Assembly (NCBI GenBank): GCA_964441755.1
Contig: CAYTVG010000009.1
Coordinates: forward strand, 1-64,000
Length of the DNA stretch: 64,000 nt
Direction of reading: 5' to 3'
From: JAUMBM01 sp964441755
Lineage (GTDB): Bacteria > Bacteroidota > Bacteroidia > Chitinophagales > Saprospiraceae
Below are positions 28,101 to 38,100 of this stretch, piece after piece; position 1 is the first letter of the stretch; the number at the start of each line of letters is the position of its first letter. The position numbers and the translations under genes are program-made. The notes under the pieces were generated by a model. The model ran no database searches and was not told where the DNA came from. It saw nothing but the letters and a program-made list of their open reading frames with translations.

Positions 28101-31100
28101 CCACTTTCCACTGGGATTTTGGAGGCGCCATTGCCAGCCCGGGTACGGGCATCGGCCCACACCAATTGAGCTGGTCTACGGCCGGAAATAAAACCGTTAG
28201 TCTGTACGTAGAGGCCGGTGGTTGTTTTTCTGATACCACATCGCTCACGCGTAACTTAGAAGTACCTGTGCAGCCCCTTATCAGCTGTGGACCATCAACG
28301 ACCACGTCTGTTTCCTTTGTATGGAATGCGGTTGCGGGTGCTACGGGTTACAATGTGGAAGTACTTAGCGGCCAGAGCGGGCAGCTGACAGATACAACCT
28401 TTACGGTCAGTAATCTGAGCCCCGGTGAGGTAGTCAGTGTGCGGCTCATCACCCTGATTGGAGGTGCCTGTCCGCCTGTAACACCAATATTAAGTTGTGC
28501 TGCGCTCAATTGTCCGCTCTTTGTGCCGGTGATTGATCCTGTAGCCGATATTTGCCTTTATACGACCGTTGGTCCGGATACACTTACTGCCTCTGTTGGC
28601 GGAAGCACCGGTCCGGGTGAGCTACGCTGGAGTGGTCCGGGTATCACCGACAGTCTGCTGGGCATATTCGACCCCGCCGTAGCTGGCGCTGGCAGCCACA
28701 TTATTCGTCTTCGCTACAGCGAAGGCCCTTGTTTTGCAGACACCTCTCTGACAATCAATATTTTTTCCATACCTACAGCAGACTTTAGCCTAAGTGCCGA
28801 CAGCCTGTGTGTGCAATCTGCAACGACCGTCACTTACACTGGTACTGCCGGCGCTACGGCTACCTACAACTGGTCTTTTGCCGGCGCTACGGCCACTCCC
28901 GGGAGCGGCCAGGGGCCACAGCAACTCAGTTGGCCTACCGAAGGCAGCCGCGTTATCAGCCTTTCTGTTACCGAAAACAATTGCATTTCAACTACTTTCA
29001 GCGATACGGTTTATGTAGGTCTACCCTTAGCCCCGCCAGTGATCAACTGCAATACCACCGTCAGCTCTATCACCTTTAGCTGGAACCCGGTACCGGGGGC
29101 AATTGCATACCAGGTAAATGTCCTCTCGGGCAGCCCTGGTATCCTGCAGGATACTAGTTATACGGTGACGGGCCTCAATCCCAATGATCAGGTTAGTATC
29201 GAAGTCATTGCCTTGGGCGACGGCCCTTGTGGTAACAGCAGTGCCACGGCTTCCTGTGTAGCGATCGACTGTCCGGATGTACAGATAACCTTCCCGGCCA
29301 TCGCCCCGGTATGTCTGAGCCCGGGTACCGGCAGTATCAATCTTACAGCTACCGTAACAGGTGGCAATGGTGCTGGGGTTTTCACCTGGAGTGGTCCCGG
29401 CGTAACAGACGGCGCCATACCTTCTTTTTCACCGGTTGCTGCGGGTGTGGGGACACATATCATAAGTCTCAACTATCGCGAGGGTAACTGCAGCTATAAC
29501 AACAGCTTCAGTCTGATTGTTAACCCGCAGCCTACCGCCAACTTTACGGTATCCGGGCCTGTATGTACCAATTCAGCAGCCACGGTGACCTATACAGGTA
29601 CAGCCGGAGGCGGTGCCATTTACAGTTGGGACTTTGGTAGTGGTACTGCCGTACCAGGAAGCGGAGTGGGTCCGCAGCAGGTAAGCTGGGCTACTGCCGG
29701 TAGCCAGACCATACAGCTTACCGTAACGGAAAACAATTGTTCTTCGACGCCTTTCAGTGTTGCTACTACAGTAGAGGCCCCTCTTAGCACGCCGGTTATC
29801 AGCTGTAGCAGTACACTCTCCGGGCTCACTTTCAGCTGGTTGCCCGTTGCGGGTGCAGCCTCCTACGATGTAGTCGTACTACAAGGCCCTACAGGTATTT
29901 TGTCGGGTACAACCTACTCCGTTGGCGGGTTGCTGCCAGGTGAGCAGGTACGCATCAGGCTAACTGTACTCACCAACAATGTATGTGGTCCCGTTTCGGT
30001 TGAATTTGAATGTGCAGCACTCAGCTGCCCTGATTTCGTCTTCGGCAATACGACCTATGGCCCTTACTGTCTGGATGCCGGTCCTCAGACACTGATTGGA
30101 AGTGTTAGTGGTGGACAGGGTAACGGACAATTCAGCTGGTCAGGCACAGGCATTATAGCCGTGAGTGGCACCTTCAACCCGGCTATTGCCGGCGTCGGAC
30201 AACATCCACTACAGCTTACTTACACAGAGGGCAACTGCTCTGCGAGCACAACCTATCTGGTGACTGTTCTCCCCAAGCCGGCTGCAAACTTTAGTGTTGA
30301 AAGCCCGGTATGCGTCAATACAAATGCCCTTGTAACTTATCTTGGTGGTGCTTCGCCGACTGCTACTTACAACTGGGATTTCGTAGGAGGCATTGCTACC
30401 CCTGGTACCGGGGCGGGTCCGCATCAGGTACAATTTGCAACGGTCGGTACACCCACCATGAGTCTTGTGGTTGTAGAGCAAGGTTGTGCATCTAATCCTT
30501 TCAGCCAGATTGTACAGATCAACGGACCACTGACAGCACCTGTCATCAGCTGCCAGTCAGTGACCACCAACAGCATCGTCTTCTCCTGGCCGGCGGTGCC
30601 GGGAGCCAGTGGTTACAGCGTCAATGTCCTGAGTGGCCCTGCTGGTACGCTCAGCGGTACTACCTACACAGTAACAGGCCTCAACCCCGATCAGGTGGTG
30701 AGCATACAGCTCACGGTAAATGGCAATACTGCCTGTGGCCCTGTTACGGCCACTGGCACCTGTGCGGCCAGTACGTGTCCACCGCTCAACCTGAATATGA
30801 ATGCACCGGCCAGCTTGTGCGCCGGCCAGACTGCCAATGTAAGTTTCACCTTTAATCCTGCTATTGCGGGACCGTTGGATATTACCTACACAGTAAACAA
30901 TGGGCCTGTGCAGTCCCTGCAGGTAAATAACGGACAACAACTGGCACTCAGCAACCTACAGACAACTACCCAGCTGAATATTCTCAGCGTCAGCAGTCCA
31001 GCTCTGCCCAACTGCAACTGGCCGGCAATAAGTCCGGTTTCTATTGCTGTTGACACACCACCGTCTGCGGGCAATCCGCTGCCTGCAGCCCGCATTTGTC

Positions 31101-32362
31101 AGGGAAGTCAGGAGACCATAAATTTGTTTGGCCTGCTCAGTGGAGAACAAACAGGTGGGTTTTGGGAAGAGGCGGGAGCTGCACCCTCCGCTGGTGGAGC
31201 TTTCAATGCCAGCACCGCCAGCCTGTCCACAGCCAGTCTGCCGGCCGGTACCTATAATTTCCGCTATACGGTGCCTGGTGGCAGCTGTCCTGCAGCCTCT
31301 GCTGTTGTAAGCGTTGATATCATACCCGCCCCCATAGCGGATGCAGGTGCAGACCAATTCCTTAACTGCAATCTGAGTGCTGTCACCCTTGGCGGAAGTA
31401 ACAGCTCCACGGGCAGCGGAATTACTTACCAGTGGTCTGTCAGTCCCGACAGCATTGTTATTGTCAACCCCAACCTGCCATCGATACAGGTGAGCCGACC
31501 GGGTGTGTATACCTTGTTGGTTACCAATGCTGATGGCTGCGCTGCACAGGATGCTGCCATTGTTTCTGCCGATTATGCAGCTCCGGTTGCCAATGTACGG
31601 CTGGTCAATGTCAGTTGCTTTGGTGCTGATGATGGAGTTATAATTATAGAATCGGTAAGCGGCGGCCAATCTCCTTACCGCTATGCCCTCGATGAAGACA
31701 GCACCACCGTGGTTCCGATTTTCAGCGGACTCAGTCCCGGTAGCTACCAACTTAGCGTGATTGACCAAAACGGCTGTTCGAGCCAGTCTACGCTCAACAT
31801 TGCTGAACCAGGTCCCATCAATGCACTGCTGTCGACCGATTTGCAGGCAGATGAGGCTGAGCCTGGACAGGCTGTCACGCTCCAGCTCAATATCAACCCG
31901 AATACGATCATAGATACCATTTTGTGGCAACCGGAAGGCATTGCCAGTGGCAATGTACAGTCGGTTACCATTTTCCCGCAGGCAAGTGGCAGCTATTCGG
32001 CAACCGTCATTGATGTAAAAGGTTGCCGGGATCAGGATGATATCAACATCATCGTGCGCAAATCCTATCCTGTCTATATCCCCAATGCTTTCTCTCCCAA
32101 CAGCGACGGGGTAAATGACATCTTATTCATACAGGCTGCCGATGGTCGCGTCAAGACCGTCCGCAGATTTATGATCGTCAGTCGCTGGGGCGAAACTGTC
32201 TTTTCTGTGGAAGGGATTCAGGTCAATGATCCGTCGCAAGGCTGGGATGGAAGATTTAGAGGTGAAGTACTTGACCCGGCTGTATTTACCTACTATGCTG
32301 AACTTGAATTCAATGACGGGGAGATCGTACGATTAACCGGTGATGTGACCTTGCTTAAATAA
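25187..32362 (+). CDS. Giant multidomain adhesin with type B T9SS sorting domain
   Basis: 2391 residues. In-frame ATGs at 25187, 25205 and 25217 all precede the signal core LFLLVTLLLTETLLAQ; the longest is given and the true start may be 25205 or 25217. The mature N-terminus (PANDECTGATTVSL) is a PPC-like domain common to T9SS cargo, followed by a Cys/Gly-rich module, SprB-like and Ig-like repeats, and then five FN3-like modules (F.W.PV.GA..Y.V.V) starting near 27540, 28290, 29050, 29800 and 30550, alternating with PKD-like domains (TYNW.F.GA.A.PG.G) in ~250-residue units. The C-terminus (YIPNAFSPNSDGVND, SRWGE.VF, GWDGRFRGE, FTYYAEL) is a gliding-motility-associated CHU_C/type B sorting domain. 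Family knowledge: exported by T9SS and displayed on the surface. An operon with the next gene (11-bp gap) is likely. Confidence 0.9.
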   Translation: MLNCYTMKAQMSKLMRSLFLLVTLLLTETLLAQPANDECTGATTVSLTTPPNCPNTSFVTNIVNSTNVNATPTSPYPVFTGCTPGGMTEGPAAEVWFTFTATGGNTEIQITGALISPNMVLYQGSNCGLLIPISCASGGNGLTLLGATVPGSQYYLMVSGGDLDDQGSFQLRFRSSRLCGVCYQPDKITVEYNPPPVNGTYSSGQTVQICVTVNEWLGNAAGTIEWLHAVTFEFGDSWDVDGLTPIPPSSCDGSGSWGWYESWVGCNTGQTYGPGFAYDSSSGIGCGGSPNDGDPGNNWGDGNGPCSNIPEQSPPVTFCMNVTVNDCPPAVTGGGLGLSVRLLSDGDSGSWNQTGCNSNQGVSFLASVICCDDEDPLASSTDATCPGVADGSITASGNAGLDPSMVFNYIILSGGQEIVYECTNCPTTVTTPNNLASGIYTVIATNIATNCSRSVTVEIAEGPQPMAMAELSNMPCQGEAGLLMGNIDPPDPAATYAWSGPGGFSSTDQNPEVLQAGTYSLTVTSSAGCVTEPVTVDVSFIVVEADINVPIPYACLGTAVQLYASGGTGYSWENTTTGEPLGNGPNISPVLPTNSTIQVTVTDDNGCSDIASVEIEVIDPPNVTFNITGDPCQGGNGLVITASGAGPGGSYTWLDDPNASNPRLIPPSTPAGTYTLGIGAVNALGCIATEQVTFTIVPPINAQLTAQPSNICAGQSAVLTASGGTTFNWSTGLNNGPASISVAPAANQSYEVTVSNSNGCVGTASVNVNVSIPPDAPEISCGPSSNSSVSFIWLPVDGAVSYDYSIDGGPVQNTTDNSVVVENLNSGQLVTITLTPVFGTQGPCLPVSTTFSCEAISCQTIALSINPVSDICLSATTTVVDLQAAIGSPGGVELWSGNGIVDAAGGLFDPNVAGSGTHLITLTYSLFDCSYTATTSIEVFANPTSTFTLSPNPACVSDTLLLVYTGNAPASATFHWDFGGAIASPGTGIGPHQLSWSTAGNKTVSLYVEAGGCFSDTTSLTRNLEVPVQPLISCGPSTTTSVSFVWNAVAGATGYNVEVLSGQSGQLTDTTFTVSNLSPGEVVSVRLITLIGGACPPVTPILSCAALNCPLFVPVIDPVADICLYTTVGPDTLTASVGGSTGPGELRWSGPGITDSLLGIFDPAVAGAGSHIIRLRYSEGPCFADTSLTINIFSIPTADFSLSADSLCVQSATTVTYTGTAGATATYNWSFAGATATPGSGQGPQQLSWPTEGSRVISLSVTENNCISTTFSDTVYVGLPLAPPVINCNTTVSSITFSWNPVPGAIAYQVNVLSGSPGILQDTSYTVTGLNPNDQVSIEVIALGDGPCGNSSATASCVAIDCPDVQITFPAIAPVCLSPGTGSINLTATVTGGNGAGVFTWSGPGVTDGAIPSFSPVAAGVGTHIISLNYREGNCSYNNSFSLIVNPQPTANFTVSGPVCTNSAATVTYTGTAGGGAIYSWDFGSGTAVPGSGVGPQQVSWATAGSQTIQLTVTENNCSSTPFSVATTVEAPLSTPVISCSSTLSGLTFSWLPVAGAASYDVVVLQGPTGILSGTTYSVGGLLPGEQVRIRLTVLTNNVCGPVSVEFECAALSCPDFVFGNTTYGPYCLDAGPQTLIGSVSGGQGNGQFSWSGTGIIAVSGTFNPAIAGVGQHPLQLTYTEGNCSASTTYLVTVLPKPAANFSVESPVCVNTNALVTYLGGASPTATYNWDFVGGIATPGTGAGPHQVQFATVGTPTMSLVVVEQGCASNPFSQIVQINGPLTAPVISCQSVTTNSIVFSWPAVPGASGYSVNVLSGPAGTLSGTTYTVTGLNPDQVVSIQLTVNGNTACGPVTATGTCAASTCPPLNLNMNAPASLCAGQTANVSFTFNPAIAGPLDITYTVNNGPVQSLQVNNGQQLALSNLQTTTQLNILSVSSPALPNCNWPAISPVSIAVDTPPSAGNPLPAARICQGSQETINLFGLLSGEQTGGFWEEAGAAPSAGGAFNASTASLSTASLPAGTYNFRYTVPGGSCPAASAVVSVDIIPAPIADAGADQFLNCNLSAVTLGGSNSSTGSGITYQWSVSPDSIVIVNPNLPSIQVSRPGVYTLLVTNADGCAAQDAAIVSADYAAPVANVRLVNVSCFGADDGVIIIESVSGGQSPYRYALDEDSTTVVPIFSGLSPGSYQLSVIDQNGCSSQSTLNIAEPGPINALLSTDLQADEAEPGQAVTLQLNINPNTIIDTILWQPEGIASGNVQSVTIFPQASGSYSATVIDVKGCRDQDDINIIVRKSYPVYIPNAFSPNSDGVNDILFIQAADGRVKTVRRFMIVSRWGETVFSVEGIQVNDPSQGWDGRFRGEVLDPAVFTYYAELEFNDGEIVRLTGDVTLLK

Positions 32363-32373
32363 TTCGAAGCCGT

Positions 32374-33936
32374 ATGCCACGCTACTTTCAAAAATCCATT
32401 GACTCAACCCTACTGCTCATACTGTTGCTGTTGCCCGCCCTTTTGGCGGGCAACAGCGGCAGCTACGGCTGTTGGCACGGTATGCACAAAGCAACTGCAT
32501 TGGCCGGCAAAGACCCCCGGCAGCTCGAACTGCAGCTACACGCACTCATGCCCGAGGGCGATTTTTATACAAATGACCTGAGGCAATATGCTCAGCAGCG
32601 CCTGCAAACCTACTTTCAGGGGCTTGAACAAAACCGGATTGGCCGTAAGCCCATCGACAAAGCACTTGACCTCATCCGGCAAGAAGCGGAGCGCCATTTT
32701 TTCAGACAATCGGCTCCTTTTGCCTCCTTCGCTGATCTTTTTAACACAGGAACCTATAGCACACCCACCGCAGTGGCGCTTTACGCGCTCACATTCGAAT
32801 ATTTTGACATACCCTATGCAGCCTCTTTCAGCCATGAAGGTATTGGTATAATCGTGCAGCCAAGCAGCCAGCCTATCCCTTTTTTGGCAGTTGCGGACAA
32901 CAACCAGCCCGCCCATCTGCAGTACAATCTAGTCACCAGCTACCTCGATCTCCTCAAAGCGACACAGCTGTTGCCCCGGGATGAATGGAACAGGCCTGCT
33001 GAGCAGCTCTTCCAACGATACTTCCTCGCAACCAATGAACGCATGAGCATCCGACAACTGGCAGCGCTCATTCACTACCAGCTGGCAGTTCATCAGTATA
33101 GTATCGGCAACTACCTTATATGTATGGAATGGTTGAACAAGGCCCGGCTAGGAAGCTCCCAACTTGCTTTTCAGGCACTTGAACGCGCTGCACTGGTACA
33201 ACTTGCTCACCAGAGTGATGACCCGCTAAGCTACATGCAAAGACTCTGGGGTGATTTTCAGCCCGACTGGCTGGCTACTGAAATGCTCCGCCAGTTCGAA
33301 CAGCGTATGTTGCAAGCCTGCAACCAAAATCCCGTAGCTCCCGAAGTACAGCCAATCATTTATGAATTTTACCAACTGTTCAACCAATCGGAAAAATACA
33401 AACAGGAGATAGATAAAATCAGCTGCAATATCATTACCCGCCACCACGCCCGACAGCAGCAGCAAGCCATTGACAACATCGACCTGGAGAAGCTTCACAG
33501 CTATTGTCCCCATGATCAAAGCCTGCAGCAGGCACTCATCGATGCTTCTATGCGCAGCATCCGAAGCCGTATGGCACAACGGGACCCCGAGCTTTCCTTT
33601 GATGCCTACCGCGAGCGCTACCCTTTCATCATCCAAAATGCTGACTTCAAGGATTACGATCTTCAGCAAAAAGCTGACAGGATACACTATTGCTTCAGCA
33701 ATAACCTGATTGAAGAAGGGCACCAACTGCTAACCCAATTTGAGCGCACAGTTGTGCTATACAAAACAACACCAAGGCTAAGCAGCTGGGTAACCACAGC
33801 TTATGCGGCCGCCTCCCAGCACTATTTTTTACTGAGAGAGTACACTTTGGCTCGCAACCTGCTTGAAACGGCCAATCGGCTGGCACCGGGGGATCCCTAT
33901 CTGGAAGACAGGCTAGCCCTCCTCAGACGATATTGA
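32374..33936 (+). CDS. Secreted transglutaminase-like/TPR protein, active Cys lost
   Basis: 520 residues with a signal sequence (STLLLILLLLPALLAG). Residues about 120-165 (FADLFNTGTYSTPTAVALYA, FDIPYAASFSHEGIGI) follow the layout of Bacteroidota transglutaminase-like proteins in which a conserved FNC.SA segment carries the catalytic Cys; here the equivalent position is Ser/Thr, so it is probably not an active enzyme (inference). The remainder is helical and TPR-like (AASQHYFLLREYTLARNLLETANRLAPGDP near the end gives one clear repeat). It starts 11 bp after the type B adhesin gene and so is likely co-expressed with it, perhaps helping its assembly or anchoring. It ends 6 bp from the convergent oxidoreductase gene. 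Confidence 0.65.
   Translation: MPRYFQKSIDSTLLLILLLLPALLAGNSGSYGCWHGMHKATALAGKDPRQLELQLHALMPEGDFYTNDLRQYAQQRLQTYFQGLEQNRIGRKPIDKALDLIRQEAERHFFRQSAPFASFADLFNTGTYSTPTAVALYALTFEYFDIPYAASFSHEGIGIIVQPSSQPIPFLAVADNNQPAHLQYNLVTSYLDLLKATQLLPRDEWNRPAEQLFQRYFLATNERMSIRQLAALIHYQLAVHQYSIGNYLICMEWLNKARLGSSQLAFQALERAALVQLAHQSDDPLSYMQRLWGDFQPDWLATEMLRQFEQRMLQACNQNPVAPEVQPIIYEFYQLFNQSEKYKQEIDKISCNIITRHHARQQQQAIDNIDLEKLHSYCPHDQSLQQALIDASMRSIRSRMAQRDPELSFDAYRERYPFIIQNADFKDYDLQQKADRIHYCFSNNLIEEGHQLLTQFERTVVLYKTTPRLSSWVTTAYAAASQHYFLLREYTLARNLLETANRLAPGDPYLEDRLALLRRY
32427..32457. repeat. 13-bp stem hairpin inside the signal-peptide codons
   Basis: GCTGTTGCCCGCC (32427-32439) and GGCGGGCAACAGC (32445-32457) are perfect reverse complements with loop CTTTT. 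It lies 53-83 nt into the coding sequence of the 520-residue protein and 65 nt after the giant adhesin stop codon. It could form in mRNA and reduce translation or transcription of the second gene. Confidence 0.6.
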
Positions 33937-33942
33937 GGAGAC

Positions 33943-34935
33943 TCAGCCAACACTCAGAACGATTTTTCCCTGGTTGTAATTTCCCTCCATGTAGCGGTGT
34001 GCAGCAGCAACCTCCTCCCAATCGTAGATGCTGTCTACGACAGCTTCCAGCTCGCCCCGGGCAAAAGCATCCCAGTGCCTGTGGCGAAAATCATCTGTCA
34101 GCGCCTGCTTGTAAGTCTGGCTTCGGTTGCGCAGGGTAGATCCTACAATCTGCAGCCGCTTGCGAAGGATGGGGCCCAGATCAGCTTCTGCTATGCGGGA
34201 GCCTCCCAAAAATCCCAGTATCACCAGCCGCCCGTCATCTGCCAGTAGTGAAAGATTCTGGTTGAAATAAGGACCACCAATAAAATCGATGATGATATCA
34301 TAGCCAGTATCTGCCCCGGCTTGCATTGCCATTGCCTCCCAGTCACCCGCTGCATAGTCAATCACTACCGCTGCGCCCGCTGCGCGGCAGGCAGCATGCT
34401 TCGCGGCAGAAGCCGTCGCCACCACCAGTGAAGCACCGGCCCTGCGGGCCAGCTGCAAAGCGGCCTGCCCTACCCCACTTGCACCTGCATGAATTAATAT
34501 TTTTTCCCCGGATTTAACCCCTGCCAGCCAGTGAAGCGCCTGATGCGCCGTGAGAAATGCCTCCGGGATGGCCGCTGCCCGTGTGAAAGACAGACTATTG
34601 GGCAATCGAAGTGCCATAACTGCCGGAATAGTACAGTACTGCGCATACCCACCCCCGGGCAGCAAAGCACATACCCTGTCGCCGGGCCTGAAATCCTGCA
34701 CTCCTTCTCCTACTTCATACACAGTCCCGGCCATCTCCAGTCCCAACAGGGCACTGTCTGTTGCAGGCGCCCGGTACTTTCCCTGTCGCTGCAGGATGTC
34801 AGCACGGTTCAGCGCCGTAGCGTGGATACACACCAGCAACTCACCAGGACCCGCCTGGGGCATAGGCAAATCTGTAAGGTGCAGCTGCTCCGCATCTCCT
34901 GGTTTATCAAAAATAATTGCTTTCATTGTCTGCAT
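33943..34935 (-). CDS. NAD(P)H quinone oxidoreductase, MDR family
   Basis: 330-residue zinc-independent medium-chain dehydrogenase of the quinone oxidoreductase (QOR/TP53I3-like) group. The N-terminal GroES-like domain (MKAIIFDKPGDAEQLHLTDL, NRADILQRQGKY, GLEMAGTV) is followed by a Rossmann domain with GASGVGQAALQLARRAGA. It would reduce quinones or enones with NADPH in the cytoplasm. Two ATGs, 34935 (MQTMKAIIF) and 34926 (MKAIIF), are possible; 34935 follows an AGAAAGG purine tract by 3 nt. The open frame to 35061 is unconserved and crosses a terminator-like hairpin, so it was not used. Convergent with the TPR protein; the stops are 6 bp apart. Confidence 0.92.
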   Translation of the reverse strand: MQTMKAIIFDKPGDAEQLHLTDLPMPQAGPGELLVCIHATALNRADILQRQGKYRAPATDSALLGLEMAGTVYEVGEGVQDFRPGDRVCALLPGGGYAQYCTIPAVMALRLPNSLSFTRAAAIPEAFLTAHQALHWLAGVKSGEKILIHAGASGVGQAALQLARRAGASLVVATASAAKHAACRAAGAAVVIDYAAGDWEAMAMQAGADTGYDIIIDFIGGPYFNQNLSLLADDGRLVILGFLGGSRIAEADLGPILRKRLQIVGSTLRNRSQTYKQALTDDFRHRHWDAFARGELEAVVDSIYDWEEVAAAHRYMEGNYNQGKIVLSVG

Positions 34936-34953
34936 GAGCCTTTCTTTTGGGTT

Positions 34954-34990
34954 AAAAAAAGCTGCCGCAGCGGTCCGGGCCGCTGCAGCG
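34954..34990 (-). terminator. Terminator-like GC hairpin and T7 run in the leader of the oxidoreductase gene
   Basis: On the minus strand, a hairpin (GCAGCGG/CCGCTGC core, 34967-34973 with 34980-34986, extended by a few pairs past one mismatch) is followed directly by seven T (34954-34960) and then, 18 nt on, by the oxidoreductase ATG. No minus-strand gene lies upstream, so it either attenuates the oxidoreductase leader or stops antisense transcripts. Function is inference. Confidence 0.5.
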
Positions 34991-35183
34991 CTTTGGCATC
35001 GCTTGCAATTTACAACAGCCTGCCAAGAAAGGAAAATTATTTTGGCAGCACCCACACACAAAACCAGTTCGTTTTGTAGATAAATTCTGTGTTTTTTTTA
35101 CAACTTGCAACATTATTTGGCTATTCTCATCATTTTTTATTCGGTATTTACATAGCAACAAACGACCATAAAAACGACTATCC

Positions 35184-38100
35184 ATGAATTACTTTCGTCT
35201 GCTCACAATGCCACTGCTGCTGATATATTTTTTCAGCCTGCCGGCTGCCGCCCAAAAAAATAGCGGCAGCAAAACTGCCGCAACTCCCACTATTAAACCA
35301 ACACAATATCCGCACCTGCAATGGCGCAACATTGGCCCCTACCGTGGCGGCCGCAGCGTAGCTGTCGCCGGCTATCCCGACAACCCGCTGGTCTATCTCA
35401 TGGGTACGACTGGTGGCGGGCTCTGGAAAACTACCGATGCAGGCGGTAGCTGGTTCAATATCAGCGATGGCCATTTTCGGACAACCAGCATCGGCGCCAT
35501 TGCCATTGCCCCCTCAGACCCCAATGTCATCTATGTAGGCACCGGAGAACATGCCGTAAGAGGCGTTATGACCTCCGCAGGCGATGGCATGTACAAGTCC
35601 GTAGACGGTGGCAAGACATGGCAACCAACAGGACTTGACAGCTCCATGCACATTGCATCCATTGCCGTTCACCCCCAAAACGCCTCTCTGGTTTATGTGG
35701 CAGTACAGGGTGCCGTCCACGGTCCAAGCCAGCAGCGGGGTATCTACCGATCTGAAGATGGCGGGAAACACTGGCAACGATTGCTGTTTGTCAATCCTAC
35801 TACCGGTGCCAGCGATCTTAGCATGGATGAACACAACCCCCGCATCCTGTATGCCGCCATGTGGGATCACTTGCGCACACCCTGGCAGGTGATCAGCGGT
35901 GGCGAAGGATCCGGCCTCTATAAGTCTGTTGACGGCGGCAACTCATGGAAAAAACTCAGCAAAGGGCTGCCCGAAAAGATGGGTAAAACAGCCATCGATG
36001 TGTCTCCGGCCAATCCTTCCGTTGTATACGCCAATATCGAAGCCACCGAGGGCGGCGTCTTCCGCTCTGCCGATGGAGGCGAGAGCTGGGAACAGGTCAA
36101 CCGCGACAGGGTGACCATTGCAAGGGCTTGGTACTATACCGAAATTGTTGCCGATCCTGTCAATGAAAACTGTGTATACGTACTCAACTCCCCCTTCCTG
36201 CACTCTTCCGATGGCGGTCGCAGTTTTCGTTCCATACCCATTGCCCACGTTGACCAACATGCACTGTGGATCAATCCTGCCAATCCTGCCAATATGATCC
36301 TGGGCAATGACGGTGGTGGTTGCATAACTTTTAACGGGGGCATCAGCTGGTCATCACAGTCAAATCAGCCTACTGCACAGTTCTACCGCGTCATTGCCGA
36401 TAATCAATTTCCCTATCATATTTATGGCGGACAGCAGGATAACTCCGCCATTGGTATCGCCAGCCGCTCCGCCGGCCGCGGTATCGGCAGCAGCGACTGG
36501 TTTGATGTGGCCGGAGGGGAAAGTGCGTTTATTGCTTTTGATCCGGACCAACCCAGGCATATCTTTGGTACAAGCTTCCAGGGAAACATTGATGTGATGG
36601 ACACTGAAACAGGCATGGTCAAAGATATTATGCATTACCCTACCGTTGGTCTGGCCGAACTCCCCAGCGAGATGAAGTATCGCTTTAACTGGAATGCCCC
36701 CCTCATTGCCAGTCCTAACAACCCGAAAATCCTGTATCACGGTGCTCAGGTCGTCTTGCGCTCTTCCAACGGTGGCATCTCCTGGGAGGTTATCTCCCCC
36801 GATCTCACCCGCAATGACAGCAGCAAGCAAGTGGCTGGCGGCGCTCCGTATACGAATGAAGGTGCAGGTGGAGAAAATTACAATACCCTGAGCTATCTGG
36901 CCGTGTCTGCTGTAAATGCCAACGTAATATGGGCAGGCAGCGATGACGGGTTGATACACATAAGCCGCGATGCCGGCAGATCCTGGCGCACAATAAGCCC
37001 GCCTGACCTGCCCGAGAGTGTCATCAACTGCATAGAAGCTTCGCCCCATTACGAAGGTACCGCCTATGTGGCAGCGATGCGCTACAAATTCAACGATTTT
37101 TCACCTATTGCGTTTGTTACCCACGATTATGGCCAGACCTGGACCCGTATTACACAAGGTATGGATGCCAATGCTTTTGTCCGGGTCATACGCGAAGATC
37201 CTGTACGCCCCGGTCTGCTCTATGCTGGCACTGAACGAGGACTGTATCTTTCTGATGATGCCGGCCTCAACTGGCAACCCTTCCAGCTCAACCTGCCTGT
37301 TTGCCCGATTACAGACCTGACGATCCGCAACAACGACCTGATAGCAGCTACTTCCGGCCGGGCTTTCTGGATTCTTGACGATATCAGCAGCCTGCAACAT
37401 ATCCCCACAACCACCTCAGCTTTTTTGGTGCCACCCAGAGCGACCGTCCTTTTCCCCTATGGCAGCCCCGCTGATGCACCCGAAATGGGCAAAAACCCCC
37501 TGCCGGGTGTCATTATCGACTACTATCTGCCCGCCGGCTACGATACCATGGCTGTAGAAATTAGCCTTTTTGATGACCGGGACAGACTCATCCGCAGCTA
37601 TGGCAACGCCCGCAGCCCGTTGTCTGTATCAGATCTGCCCGCATCGGCACCCGCAACAGCCAAGCCCACAATACTCAGCAGTCGCCAGGGATTCAACCGC
37701 ACCTACTGGGATATGCGCAGAGAACCACTGCCATTTTTGAGCGGCTATTTCATACCAACCGACTATCGCGCAGCGATGATGGCCCCGGGTAACTACCGCT
37801 GCCGCCTCATTGCGGGTAAAGATACCCTGGAACAACGTTTTCAGTTGCTGCAGGATGACCGACTTGCTAACGTCAGCACGGCTGATTACGAGGCGCAACA
37901 GGAACTAATAAGTAAGCTTGAAGCAGATATTCGGCAGCTACAGCAATCGCTGACAACGGTACGACAGTTGCGTGCTACATTAGAAGCATTGCTCAAACAA
38001 CTGGAAGCAGCCGGGCAAAATAGTCTTTTAGAGCAGGGGAAAAAGCTGCTCGAGGACCTCAACGCATGGGAAGCTTCCGTAGCTCAGGTACGCCAAAAGA

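Noticed and set aside
30956..31930. 324-residue minus-strand frame opposite the giant adhesin
   Set aside because: Antisense shadow of low-complexity repeat codons; the plus-strand domains are clear.
34936..35061. 42-codon N-terminal extension of the quinone oxidoreductase
   Set aside because: Ala/Cys-rich, unrelated to the family and crosses a terminator-like hairpin; the fold begins at MKAIIF.
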